Assembly: GCA_027924645.1 (NCBI GenBank)
Contig: BSBN01001017.1
Coordinates: 11,434,501 to 11,498,500 of the forward strand
Length of the DNA stretch: 64,000 nucleotides
Direction of reading: 5' to 3'
Source of the DNA: Cunninghamia lanceolata
Taxonomy: Eukaryota; Streptophyta; Pinopsida; Cupressales; Cupressaceae
The notes beneath the pieces were generated by a model. That model worked only from the letters and a program-made list of their open reading frames with translations, made no database searches and was not told where the DNA came from. Every line of letters starts with the position of its first letter. Position 1 is the stretch's first letter. This document shows, piece by piece, positions 11,797 to 22,231 of the stretch. The position numbers were made by a program, and so were the translations under genes.

Positions 11797-12874
11797 TGTT
11801 GATAACTAAGAGGGGGGTGAATCAATTATCTTAATTATTTCAGCTTTCTAAACTTCCTTAACAATTAGTGCAGTATTAAATTAAATAAGCAAACATAACC
11901 ATGAAATGGAAATAACATTAATACACATGACACAATGATTTGGAAAACCATGTTAGGGGAAAAACCATGGGGTGATTAACCCAAGATTGTATTCTCTATT
12001 AGAAGAATAGAAAAAACAAATGGCACGTGCCAATTAGGGCTTACTGCCTGAGCACACTGCTCACAAGAGGCTTACTGCCTATAATAGTTTATACAAGGAA
12101 TCTAGATACTTGAACTGATGAGAAGCATTCTCAAATGCTGAGGTTTAGTTCCAGGTAAGCTCAATAGACTGATCTACTGCACTTCATTCTCACTCTCTTA
12201 GGTGTTGTTGTCCTGTTACATTCCAAACTTGTCTTATTGCCTTCACACTGCTCTTCTACTTTTCTTCACACTAGTTGATACACCATCACCACCTTCACAT
12301 CCAAATATAGCTGGTATATATATCCGCACAAAGGATTTCATCCTCTTTCTAGTCGGCATCCGGAATAGTTAATATTTTCCTAAACTTTGATTAGTCAGCT
12401 GAATCTTTGCATACCAAGTAATGTGGATCAAGGAGATGCTTATGGAAGTCATCAATCATGTCGGCCAGTTATGAATGATACCTCAAGAAGCTTGATCACC
12501 ATTAATATCTAATCTAGATTTAGGTTTGGTGCTCTACCGGTTAGTTCTTGCTCTGTCTATTCCAAACAAAAACCTAACACTCAAGTGCTTATGTCTCTTC
12601 ACTCTTTCATCACCAGAGATTCAATCCCTAGAATCTACTAGTCAATGTACTCCTATTGACTTCCCCAAATCTGCACTTAACTGAGATACTTCCTTTGAGA
12701 GATTCGGACCTGACTGTCAGACCCTACTGCATGCTCTGTTCTTGCTTACCGGACCACAACACTTCTTCAATTTGACTTCTAATATAGGCACACCATGTTC
12801 TGTGGATGGGTGGGATGAACTTTGTTTCCATCAATGACAACACTCATGAAGCCATATAGTGTCTCTTGCCAACA
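11797..12874 (-). repeat. 5' LTR of N1
   Basis: 1078 bp, TGTTGATAAC...GCCAACA on the + strand, matching 5414-6499 with scattered substitutions and small gaps. The TATATATA at 12315-12322 is a candidate core promoter on the minus strand. The AGATT copy follows at 12875. Confidence 0.9.
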
Positions 12875-14576
12875 AGATTTTAGTAGCTCCAAAATCATGT
12901 TATTTACAAAATGTTTTCCTTGGTCACTTGTGATACTTAGTAAACATCCAAATCTAGTTATGATATTCTCATAGAGGAATTTTGTGGCTATTTTTGTTGT
13001 ATTATCCTTGGTGGGTTGAGCTTCTACCCCATTCTGTGAGATATTCTACTCTGTGATAATGTATCTTTCTTTTAATTATTTGGCCGAAGTATCTATGGGT
13101 CCAATAAAGTTAATTGTATATTTCTCAAATGGGAGTTGTGCTGATACCAGTCTCAATGGAATTTCATCTCTAGTGGTAGGTTTACCCATTCTTTGACAAC
13201 TATCACAGTTCTTTACATATCTTTGAGCATCTTGGAATAAGGTAGGCCACCACAAGCCTGCTAGTTTGATCTTTCTTGTTGTAAGGTCTCTAAAGTTTGA
13301 CCTCCTGCACATACCTTCATGTGCTTCCTTTACTGTATCCTCTCTTTCATGTTCATATACCGCCCTCCTTGTTATATCATCTTTTCCTCTAATATGTAGT
13401 TCTCGTTCAATAAGTATATAGTGAAAAGCCTTCTGCATAAGGATTTATTTATCTTGCGAAGATGTACCAGATAGAAATTCTCTTGTGGAAAATAAATATG
13501 CAATATCTTTCAATTCTTCAAGTACTTCATTGACCCTACATAAGTTTTCACTAGGGAGATCTTCTTCTTGGCTTTTTGGCTCATCCCCTGTTCCCCTATT
13601 TCAATTTTAGATAAATAGTTAGGACCTTGGTTTTGTTTCCCTAGTTTCACTTTGATGGCGAATTCAAATTTTTGGAATAGTAAAAACCATCTACATATTC
13701 TCCCTTGTATGATAGGTTTGTTAAATAGGTAGTTTAATGGTTCATGGTTCATGGTAATTTAATGTTTAAAGAAGGTGAAGAGTGCGGATAATAGGTAGTG
13801 TCTAAATTTTTGTAGTGCATATACCATTGCTAGGGCTTCTCTTTCTATCGTTGTGTAGTTTTTCTTAGCCTTAAATAATTTCCTACTAGAAAATGCTATA
13901 GGATGGTCTTTGGTCACCATAGGTTGAGCTAGTACTGCACCCGCTGCTATCCCTAAAGCATCTACATGCACATGAAAAGGAATGTTCTAATCTAGGAATA
14001 TCAAGATAGGAGCTTCAATAATTTTCTATTTTAGTATGTCAAAAGAAGATTGACATTGCTCATTCCATTCAATGTTTCTCCCACTTTTCTTTTTGAGTAA
14101 TTCCTCCAAAGGTGCTGCTATTAGTGCATAACCCCTAATAAATTTTTGGTGATACCTAGTGTAACCTAAGAAAGTTTTTACTTATGTTGTTGTTTTAGGT
14201 GGTGGTAGTGTGAGGATCAGAGTTACTTTCAAGGGATCTACCATCAACCCTTACAAATAATGTGACCTAATAGAGTCCCAAAAGGTACCACAAATGTGCA
14301 TTTCTTGAGATTCATAATATCTACAATCTTTTGTATTTGTTCAACATCATCCTCAAAGATTTTTTGTGGTCTTTCACTAATCCATAGATATTCTAATCAT
14401 CTAGATGAACCTCTATGAAATCATGAATGAATTCTTTTAATACACTTACCATTATTCTACTAAAAATAATTGGTGTATTATTTAGTCCAAAAGGCATCAC
14501 TGTATACATTTATGATCCTAATTCAAATGCAAATGTTGTTTTATGTTGATCCTCTTCTCTTATCTTTACTTGATGG
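12875..14576 (-). pseudogene. G1 reverse transcriptase (C-terminal part), RNase H and integrase
   Basis: Reading the minus strand from 14576: VKIREEDQHKTTFAFE and MPFGLNNTP (reverse transcriptase), HLDD near 14398-14409 in place of YLDD, FLGYTRYHQKFIRGYA, then RNase H HVDALGIAAGAVLAQP (13971-13920) with FSSRKLFKAKKNYTTIEREALAM, and RICRWFLLFQKFEF (about 13710-13660). Integrase follows with the zinc-binding region EAHEGM...CDSCQRMGKP (13340-13180), FEKYTINFIGPI (first Asp is Asn), SDQGKHF near 12930 (second Asp kept). The order RT, RNase H, integrase is Ty3-gypsy. Several stops and shifts make it inactive. Confidence 0.9.
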
Positions 14577-15952
14577 TGTTTTGTAGGAAAAGAGGGTAAT
14601 GGGGTTTTAGTTTTGATGGTTTTTAGATCCTCCTTTCACAACAAACATTCAAGGACATATCAACCGAGTTGAATCTCCACTAAGTGGGAGCATTTAGCTA
14701 ACAGGTTGGGTTGTCATTTGGAATGATGTGGAAGCTTAGACATTATAAGTCAATATCTCATTTTAATTCTCAAATATTCTTAAAACCCTAATTACGTAAA
14801 ATAGTAAGCAAATTGATGAATTACGATAAATCCTTGCAGACTAAGGTATTAGGCAGAGATTAATAACTAACCATTTTTTGAAGTTTAGAATGTGGAATAG
14901 TGGGGGACACTACCACTAATGCCCCTATCCAAGGTACTATTTTCTTTGCAAAATCTTGATCTTCTCCCGACACTGATATTCAATGTATTTTATGTTTCTA
15001 CCTCGAAAGATGCAGAGGAAACTTCCACTAGTGCCCTAGTCCAATGTTAGATGTTTTTCAAGATGTTGGAAGCTCTTTAGATGTTGATTATCATTGTCCA
15101 AATTGTTTCTATGTTTTAGGATCCGGAGGACACTGCCACTAATGCCCATGTCCAAGCAATCCTTTTCTTCAGGGATGCGAAATTTGTACACTATCTTACA
15201 GTTTCTTGCAACTCCACTCCATCTAGATGTGAAACTTGTAACCCGCAATCACAAAGGAGTGTGGTTGGAGATTGTGGTGTTTAAAGGCTTGCCTCAATCA
15301 ATCCCCAGAGAGACATTCAAGTCTTTCAAACACCGTTGTTAGATAAAGCGTGTGTACCCCTATAGGATAGAGGCAAAAATAAATTGATAAATTATTCAAA
15401 CACAAATAGATATCACCTTGGAAGTGCAAATCTAACATAAATGAAGGATCTTCAATCACATGAGAAGATGAAGCTAAATCTGCAATCACAAACACAATAA
15501 CAATGCTCTGCTCTGCAACAATGAATATCATGGATGCTCTAAAATCATAAGTATACATGAAGTTTACAATCATCTTCTAGTTAGCTTCTAGTTTCCAAAT
15601 GAAACCCTAAACATGCTTATATATGCAACTACAAACATTCTCACTAAGAATTTCATAATTCAAACTTGAGATGTCGACATAGGACCTAAGTAGCGGTCAT
15701 AAAACCGACATTAAAATTTAGGGCTGACCCAAAATAAGGCAAGACTAGGGTGCTAAGGCCCAAGTCCACCCTCCCAATTTTGGTTAGGATCTATTTAAGT
15801 GACATCCCCTAGGTCCTATTTGCCATAACACTCAGGGATTTTCTCATCAAGATTCATAATTAACATGCAAGATGCTTATAATGACTTCTAAGGACCCGAG
15901 AGCTAAACCTTAAGAGGGAAAATCTCCCAAGGGGACATTTTTTGACATAACA
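14577..15952. mobile_element. solo LTR inserted in G1 reverse transcriptase
   Basis: The 1376 bp segment has ends TGTTTTG...CATAACA and a perfect 5 bp duplication GATGG at 14572-14576 and 15953-15957. Removing it and one copy of GATGG joins the reverse transcriptase block FTDIFFGYH to QVKIREED. No internal primer site, polypurine tract or second LTR is present, so it is best read as a solo LTR left after LTR-LTR recombination. Its orientation is not clear. The element family is not represented elsewhere in the window. Confidence 0.82.
14897..15160. repeat. decayed tandem repeat, period about 110 bp, three copies
   Basis: The word GGA.ACT.CCACTA.TGCCC recurs at about 14904-14923, 15016-15035 and 15126-15146. 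The spacers between the words also share short stretches (for example tttctatgtttta / ttatgtttcta), so the whole 110 bp unit seems to have been tandemly repeated inside the LTR. Confidence 0.5.
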
Positions 15953-18900
15953 GATGGTAACCAAAAAATATATCAGTGAATGAATATATTTTTATTTTGG
16001 CAACTGATTCTAATAACTCTTATATGAAGGGTGTTGGGGATGGATCATGGATGCAAGATTTATTTAACTCTTTGTAGTCTTCGCATATTCTTATCTCTCC
16101 TAATTTCTTATTTTGTAATATAATTGGGCTAATCCATTCTACTTCCAGACTCAATAGGTTTTATGATCCATGCTGCTAACATCTTGTCAATTTCTACTTC
16201 GACTCTTTTCTTCATGTTAGGATTGAGCCTATATGGCCTTTTCTTTATTGGTTTAACTCCTTTCAATTATATTCTTATTATCCCTACTTCTTCTTCAATT
16301 CCTTTCATTTCAATAAAGGTCCTTGGGAATAAGTCCTCAAACTCAAAGAGAATCTTAGTTACTTGCATTACCAATTTCTCAGCCCAGTAGTCTCCAATCT
16401 TTGCTAATTTGGGATCACCTTCATTCGCAATGTTCTCTTCTCTAATTCAGTAGTCTCATTTCCTCTAGTATTTGTACCCTGTCTTGTGACTACTACCACA
16501 TTTTATTTTCCTTTATTTTTATTCATTTTATTTTTTCCATCCTTAACTCTTTTTCTTTGGTGTTCTTCTTCTAATAAAGATATGTCTTTGTTTCCATCCT
16601 TAATCTCTCTGACAGGTCCTTAGGACTTGACCTTCTTCTTTAGGGACCCTCCAAATTACTCTTGCCCCTTTTTGTTTGTTCAAGTCATCACCTTTTGTTT
16701 GTTGTGGTGCATTTTGAAAGTATTGTTGTGCTTTATCACATGTAAACAAGTCATGCTTTGTATTGTTATAGAATGTGCATTGTCTTCTTTTTTCCCCCCA
16801 ACACTCATTATTAAAGTACCCTGGTTTGCTACATTTATAGCAAGTAGCTTCATCTCTCCTACCTCTACCTCTACCTTGTCCCCCTCTATAACCTCCAAAT
16901 TGTCCTTTATAAACATTACTATAATTATTTTCATATGGTACATTTTGGTTTGTATTCTGGATAGTGTTCGAGTTTCTTCGATTTCTCCATGAAGGTTGCT
17001 TATAACTCTAATCCTGAAGATATAATGGTCTTTCCACTAGGCCTTTTACATATTCCATGGTATTATTTTGTGCTTTATTCTTATGATTTGCATTATAGCA
17101 TGAGTCACTTTCATCCTCATCTTCTCTTATCCTAAATAGTTGTGATGGACAATCTAGTGTTTCATGATCATCCCATTCTCTACATAATCCACAATAGATT
17201 GTATTGTTCTTTGTAGGGAGTGCTTTGATATCCACCATCATTGTGGCATCTTTTCTTTCTCCTTTCAATTTTTGACATTCATTCTTGATGTGTCCTTCTT
17301 TTGTGCAATAAGAACACCATATATTTGGCCTCTTTTCTTCTTGTTTTGCCAAAATCTCCTATTTAAGTTTCAACTGCTCCAATTCCATCCTTAATCTTTC
17401 TAATTCCATGTTTTCCTTGATTTTATCTTCTTGGAACCATGTTTGTGATTTAATCCGGCAAGATAATGTGACAATGTCTACATGTGTTTCAAATATTCTA
17501 CCATCCAGAGATGATCTGACATCTGGACTTATCCTGGATGTAAACCATTCAACCTTATGCTTCACTATCAATCATTCTTCTAGTTTACAGAATGTTTCCT
17601 TAAATCTTTTATCAAATTCTTTCATAGTTTCTCCATATTTCTATATTAATTATGTGATTTTTCTTACCCCTTTAGTAGGTATCTTCAGAGTTTCAAAATT
17701 CTCCAAGAATTCCTTCTTCACTTCATCCAATGTTTTGTCATGTCTTGGACATGCCTTTCTATACCATTTTAAAACATCATTTCGTAGTGTCCCTATAAAG
17801 CCAAATAGTTTAGTTTCATCCTTGGTTATATCATTCTAGCTTGAAATTTATTCTAGAACAAAACTATACTCTACAACTTCGGTTGTATCCTTTTCAAATA
17901 TCAGTAATTTAATTATGGCATCCATCTTTTCTTTATTTTCTTTTTCTAAACCCTCTAGTGTTTTGCGGTGGTTTTCTTTCTAGTTTCTTTTCTCCTTAGG
18001 TTTTGGCCTTTGTATTAGGGTCTTATGTTCCCTATCTTTATCTCTCAACAATTGTATGTCAAAATACTCTTTCCCAATCTTTCCTCAAAATATTTCTTAA
18101 TATCTTCTTCTCTTTCTTTCTCAACAGGTCAACTTGATAGTTTCTTAAAATTCTTCTTTCTTTATAAGGCACCCAGGGTGACTCTTGGTCGAGGGGCTGC
18201 GTCTCTTCAAATTTCATTTTCATTCTTAGGGATTCTTTTCATTTGTAAATGACATTAAGTTTTCAATAGATGACTTTTCACTATGTTGTATTATACTTCC
18301 GAAACTAATCTCTTTATATACCATATCTTCTATAATCTTCATTATACTCTGATTTACTAGGTGGTCTAGGGAATCCACATCCAAATTCAAGGGCTAGAGG
18401 TTCTGTATAGGATTTAGTAATTCTTCCCATTGTTTGTCAACTTTAATTTAAATATTAGAAAAACTAGGTTAAAATTATGGAGTTTTATATATTTGTGGTA
18501 AGGTTAGGGTTTGGTTATGTTCTTCCCTCCATAGACTTTTTAACTGATTATATACATCAATTATTCCTCTTATACTTTGTAGAAGTTCTATAGCCCTATC
18601 AATATGCATTGTAATATGCTCAGGATTCTCTATATCTCTTTGTATCAAATTTTGTGTAGCCTCTATGGTTGTTTCATCCATCCTTTCTTTAGCCTTTATG
18701 TCTTCTTTGACAAAACCCACCTTGTTGTGGTTAGCATAACCCTCATTGGAGTGCTCATTCAACTTATTATTTTCTTCCTCAATTTCTCTTTCATGTTTTC
18801 TACTTTCTTATCACTAACTTCTCCATCCTCCTGTGGTACCTTTCCTAACATTCTTGTGTTTTTTGTCTCTCTTCTTTGCTTATCTCCATTTCAGTTAGTA

Positions 18901-19054
18901 TAATTTCACTAATATCCCTTAATCTTTTGTTATCCCCTTTTACCATGGGTGCTTTTTATTTGGAATCATACTAATCCTTATGTATCCCATGGTTGGTTCC
19001 TCTTGAAGAGTTACATTTTTTTAAGGATCTTTTTAGATCCTCCCCATTTTCCAT
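15953..19054 (-). pseudogene. gag-pol: G1 gag, protease region and reverse transcriptase N-terminus
   Basis: On the minus strand from about 19054 (MENGEDLKRSLKK) there is a gag region with stops. The Retrotrans_gag block is at about 17900-17570 (KLFGFIGTLRNDVLKWYRKA, then EFDKRFKETFCKLEE), with MIVKHKVEWFTSRISPDVR after it. Three zinc knuckles follow: CSYCTKEGHIKNEC (about 17316-17275, intact), CGLCREWDDHETLDC (about 17198-17154, one residue longer) and CYKCSKPGYFNNEC (about 16850-16800, His is Tyr). The reverse transcriptase start includes KGVKPIKKRPYRLNPNMKKRVEVEIDK (about 16260-16180; cited here only as a landmark) and FTDIFFGYH just before the solo LTR. I could not place a clear protease active site between 16600 and 16400. 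Many stops. Confidence 0.82.
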
Positions 19055-19223
19055 TTTCCATCCCCATAAGTGCATGCCTCCTCTCACAAGGGTAGGAACT
19101 TAAGAGAATTCAAAGTCTTTTGCAGATAATAAAAAAATCTCGTTGCTCTAGTTTCCTTACTTTGTGCTACTCTTCACTTTTCCTTTTTACTGTTTATCCT
19201 CTTTTTTCTTCCTATCCTTTTAT

Positions 19224-19244
19224 AGGGTCCTAGCAATGGAACCA
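19224..19244 (-). promoter_or_regulatory. G1 primer binding site (candidate)
   Basis: The + strand ends ...tagcaatggaacca two bases before the LTR start at 19247, the place and the CCA ending expected of a tRNA 3' end. On the minus strand it reads TGGTTCCATTGCTAGGACC. I cannot name the tRNA with confidence. Confidence 0.6.
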
Positions 19245-19246
19245 AA

Positions 19247-19570
19247 TGTTGGAAAGAAATGGGAGGGAAACCAATCTAGGGATCTGGTCCTTAGTCAAGT
19301 CGCTAAAGTCTAGTTTATAACCTAGTCAAACAGTGAGAGAATCATAGATAAACATTAAGGGAATCTATTATGTGGTACAATCTAAGTAAAGTAAAGAATT
19401 CATAAGACATATATACACATATCATAACCCTTTTATCTCCATTATGTATATATTTCTCATTAATTGGTACATACATGTTCATACCGACAAGACTAAGTCT
19501 TTGCCTTATACATATCTATCTCTTGCTTTCTTACTCACTCTTACCCTCTTACTTTACATTGCTTACATGT
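19247..19570 (-). repeat. part of G1 5' LTR, cut by G2
   Basis: It begins TGTTGGAAAG on the + strand directly after the primer site and is interrupted at 19571 by G2, whose target copy catgt is 19566-19570. The rest should lie after 48411, but I cannot find its far edge there. Confidence 0.65.
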
Positions 19571-20890
19571 TGTGTCAAAAATTGTCCTTGTGCATGGAAT
19601 GGTACAATTTCTCATAGTTTAGCTCCTCTCCTTTGGTGTCCTTTCAACCTATTTATTTCTAACCTCCCTAAACCTTGATTGACCTATAGTTAACTGAAGA
19701 AATGTCATATTCTTAAGTAACTAAAGACTAAACCCAGAAAGAAACTTTAGATTTTGGACATCCTAGACCTCCCTGACACATACTTGATTGAAGAATCAGG
19801 GCCTGGACAAGGGCATCTGCGCCCTTGTCCTACCCTATTTTTTGAGATTTTGAATTTTGGTGGGGTGTCGGTTCTCACCGTGCTCCTCGAGGTTCTGATT
19901 TCAAATTTTTGTTTTTCATGCGATGTCGGCATGTTATTTCAAATATTTGAATTTCTAAGGTTAGGTATTTAAAGACATTTAAAAATCATTTTATCACACA
20001 CAATCTATTTGCAAACTTTCTATGCCAAAACTCTGCCATTTTTTCTATTGAAGATTAGCAACTTGTTGAAGCTCTTTGAAGATATTAAAAATTGCTATCA
20101 TGGAGATATTTGATGGAGATTAGGAATCAAGATCTTGAGACTATCTTTCTCTTCCTAGGGTTTACACAACCTTTTGTATGAATGGGAGAAGGGTTGAAGC
20201 CTCCAACTTGAGCTTGGAAATCCTCTACAAATATGGATGCCTTGCCTTCTTTTTTTACAAGTCTTCATTGCTCTCATATCCTTGAGGTGATGTTATTGTT
20301 TCCTTAAGCAAAACGAAGTGTTGATTTTTCCTTAATGCTTGAGTCATCTAGGGTTTGATATTTCTACATACACATTTGTTAGATGAGCATACACATCTAT
20401 AGATCTTTATCATTACCTATTGTTGAGGTAGGAATACCAAAAATGTGGCTTGACTGAGGCAAGCTCCTATATAGCCACAACCATTATTCTCCTCCTATTG
20501 TATGTGCATGTGGCATTCGAAAAGATTTGTTGCAAAGGAGTGGTAAAAATATGGACATTACAAATACAATCATCACAAAACTTTTGATTTTGGCATTGTG
20601 AAACTTTCGGGTCAGAAGAGCAGGTGCCCTTGCCCAACTGAGCATTTTCTTTAGGATCTGGGAACCTCAAGTGACTCTTTGATACTTGGTACAAAAGATT
20701 TCAACTATCAGAAAATCACAAGACAAAAGAGTAGCTGCCCTTGACCAATAGGCTCCCATTTTCTAGGTGTACACTCTTTGTACCTTCTGCTCTATGTTTC
20801 TATGATATGTTTACCTATATCTATGCTTGAAATTAGTTTATTACAATTTAATTGAGAAATTAGGGTTTCATGCTTTTTGAATGTTATAAG
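19571..20890 (+). repeat. G2 5' LTR, left part
   Basis: Starts TGTGTCAAAAATTG and is colinear with the 3' LTR 46938-48406. It is broken at 20890 by N2 and resumes at 29523. Over about 175 bp near the start I count some 17 differences from the 3' LTR, so the insertion is old. It holds a 10 bp perfect stem GGACAAGGGC/GCCCTTGTCC with a 6 bp loop (19805-19830) and a TATTTAAAG box near 19967 that is also kept in the 3' LTR. Confidence 0.9.
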
Positions 20891-22015
20891 TGTTGGAATT
20901 AGAGGTAGCAACTGAGAGGGGGGGTGAATCAGTTGTCTTAAAACTTCAAAACTTGCAGTACTTAATTCCTCTTTACTACTTCATTAATAGATTAATAATG
21001 TTATCATGAAAACCAAGAATCAACAACACATGAGTAGAAGTAGAAATAACACATTTGACACCAAGATTTTTGACGTGAAAACTTGGTTAAGGGAAAAAAC
21101 ACAGTGGGGGTTAACCCACAAAGATTATACTCTTTTAAAAGTAGTACAATGGAGAACGCACATGCATTTGGGCTCACTGCCCAGAGCTCACTACTCAAAA
21201 GAAGGCTCACTATCTATAGAAGGTTCACTGCCTACAGAAAGAAGATTACAATGAGGTTGAACTGATGATTAGCATCTACCAATGCAAGGATTCAGTTCAG
21301 GTTAAGCACATAATAATGACTTGATACACGTCATCCTCACTCTACCCTATTTACTATTTTGCTAACATCTAAACCTTAAATCTTTGCCCTTTTCGCACTT
21401 ATTCCATAGTCGCAACACACACACACCCAAATCACTTAAATCCATCGACTATATATATTTGCATCATGATATTCAATCACTTTTCAGTCAGCTTCAAGAA
21501 CACTTAGAATTTTGTTGCAGACTCTGCTCTGTCAGCTAAATCCATGCATAACTTGTAACGTAAACCAAAACTATCATTCACAAATCATCAATCATGTCGG
21601 TCACTACCACTGATCATCACAAATCATTCACCTCACAACTTCCATTTATCCAAAACCAAGATTAATTACAAGGTCGGCCTGTTCTTCTGTTGTCTGTACT
21701 GTCAAACTGTAACCCCATACTCAAATGCAAATTACTTTTAAACCCTTCATCCCTGGAGGTTAAAATTCTAGATTTAGATTGCCCTAACAATCCTTATGAC
21801 TCCTTTAGATCTGCAACATACTCTGATTTACCATCGGAGAGATCCAGACCAAGATATTGGACCCTGTCACATGCTCTGTCTCTGGCTACTCGTAAATAGA
21901 TAAATTCTGAGTCTGACTTCTGGTATGAACAAATTATGTTATGCGGATGAGTGGAATAGTCTTAGTTTCCATCAATGACAACACCTGTCATGTGAAGCAG
22001 TGTCTCTTGCCAACA
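20891..22015 (-). repeat. 3' LTR of N2
   Basis: 1125 bp, TGTTGGAATTAGAG...TTGCCAACA on the + strand. It pairs with 28410-29517; I count about 15 differences in the first 215 bp. It includes a (CA)n run near 21414-21427 and a TATATATA near 21450 equivalent to that of N1. Confidence 0.9.
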
Positions 22016-22231
22016 ATCTCCCCCTTTGGCATTGATGGAAACACTTAGTGAAAAATGACTAAGTGTTACTCCCCCTTACTCTATACTCTTATGCTCTCCA
22101 CTTATTCTAGAGCTCCCCCTTTGCTGGATTCCTCATTTTTGACATCAATGGCAAAAGATGGGGTCCACAAGCCAAAAATAAAAAATTTTGTATACAGTGC
22201 TGCATATGTACATCTAATCATTAAGTTATAT
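22016..22231 (-). other. N2 polypurine tracts and 3' leader
   Basis: Minus-strand tracts AAAGGGGGAGAT (22016-22027, touching the LTR), AAGGGGGAG near 22070-22080 and AAAGGGGGAGC near 22110-22121. A fourth site, beside tttgacatcaatggcaaaag at 22137-22157, has lost its G run compared with N1. The layout matches N1 and C1. Confidence 0.7.

Larger units (their letters stand above)
5414..12874 (-). mobile_element. non-autonomous copia-derived LTR element N1
   Basis: Full-length 7461 bp element with LTRs 5414-6499 and 11797-12874, perfect 5 bp target duplication AGATT (5409-5413 and 12875-12879), an initiator tRNA-Met primer site beside the right-hand LTR, and a polypurine tract beside the left-hand LTR; it is therefore transcribed on the minus strand. 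The interior holds a coiled-coil/zinc-knuckle ORF and a long unrecognised ORF. I see no protease, integrase, reverse transcriptase or RNase H motif, so mobility would need proteins in trans. It inserted in the integrase gene of G1. Confidence 0.92.
5277..19570 (-). mobile_element. Ty3-gypsy retrotransposon G1, minus strand, split by insertions
   Basis: G1 reads right to left: 5' LTR start at 19247, primer site, gag, protease region, reverse transcriptase, RNase H, integrase. Its pieces are 5277-5413, 12875-14576, 15953-19246 and the LTR part 19247-19570. It is split by N1 (target AGATT), by a solo LTR (target GATGG) and by G2 (target CATGT, in the LTR). The integrase and reverse transcriptase frames rejoin across N1 and the solo LTR once one target copy is dropped. 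The 3' end is cut by the LTR fragment that ends at 5276. It is the oldest layer visible. Confidence 0.88.

Noticed and set aside
14577..15952. Coding regions at 15036-15342 and 15298-15573
   Set aside because: Short overlapping frames on both strands within a solo LTR, without similarity to any domain.
16680..16943. Minus-strand frame of 87 codons in G1
   Set aside because: Shadow frame: the true frame in this place encodes a Gly/Arg-rich stretch and the zinc knuckle CYKCSKPGYFNNEC of G1 Gag.
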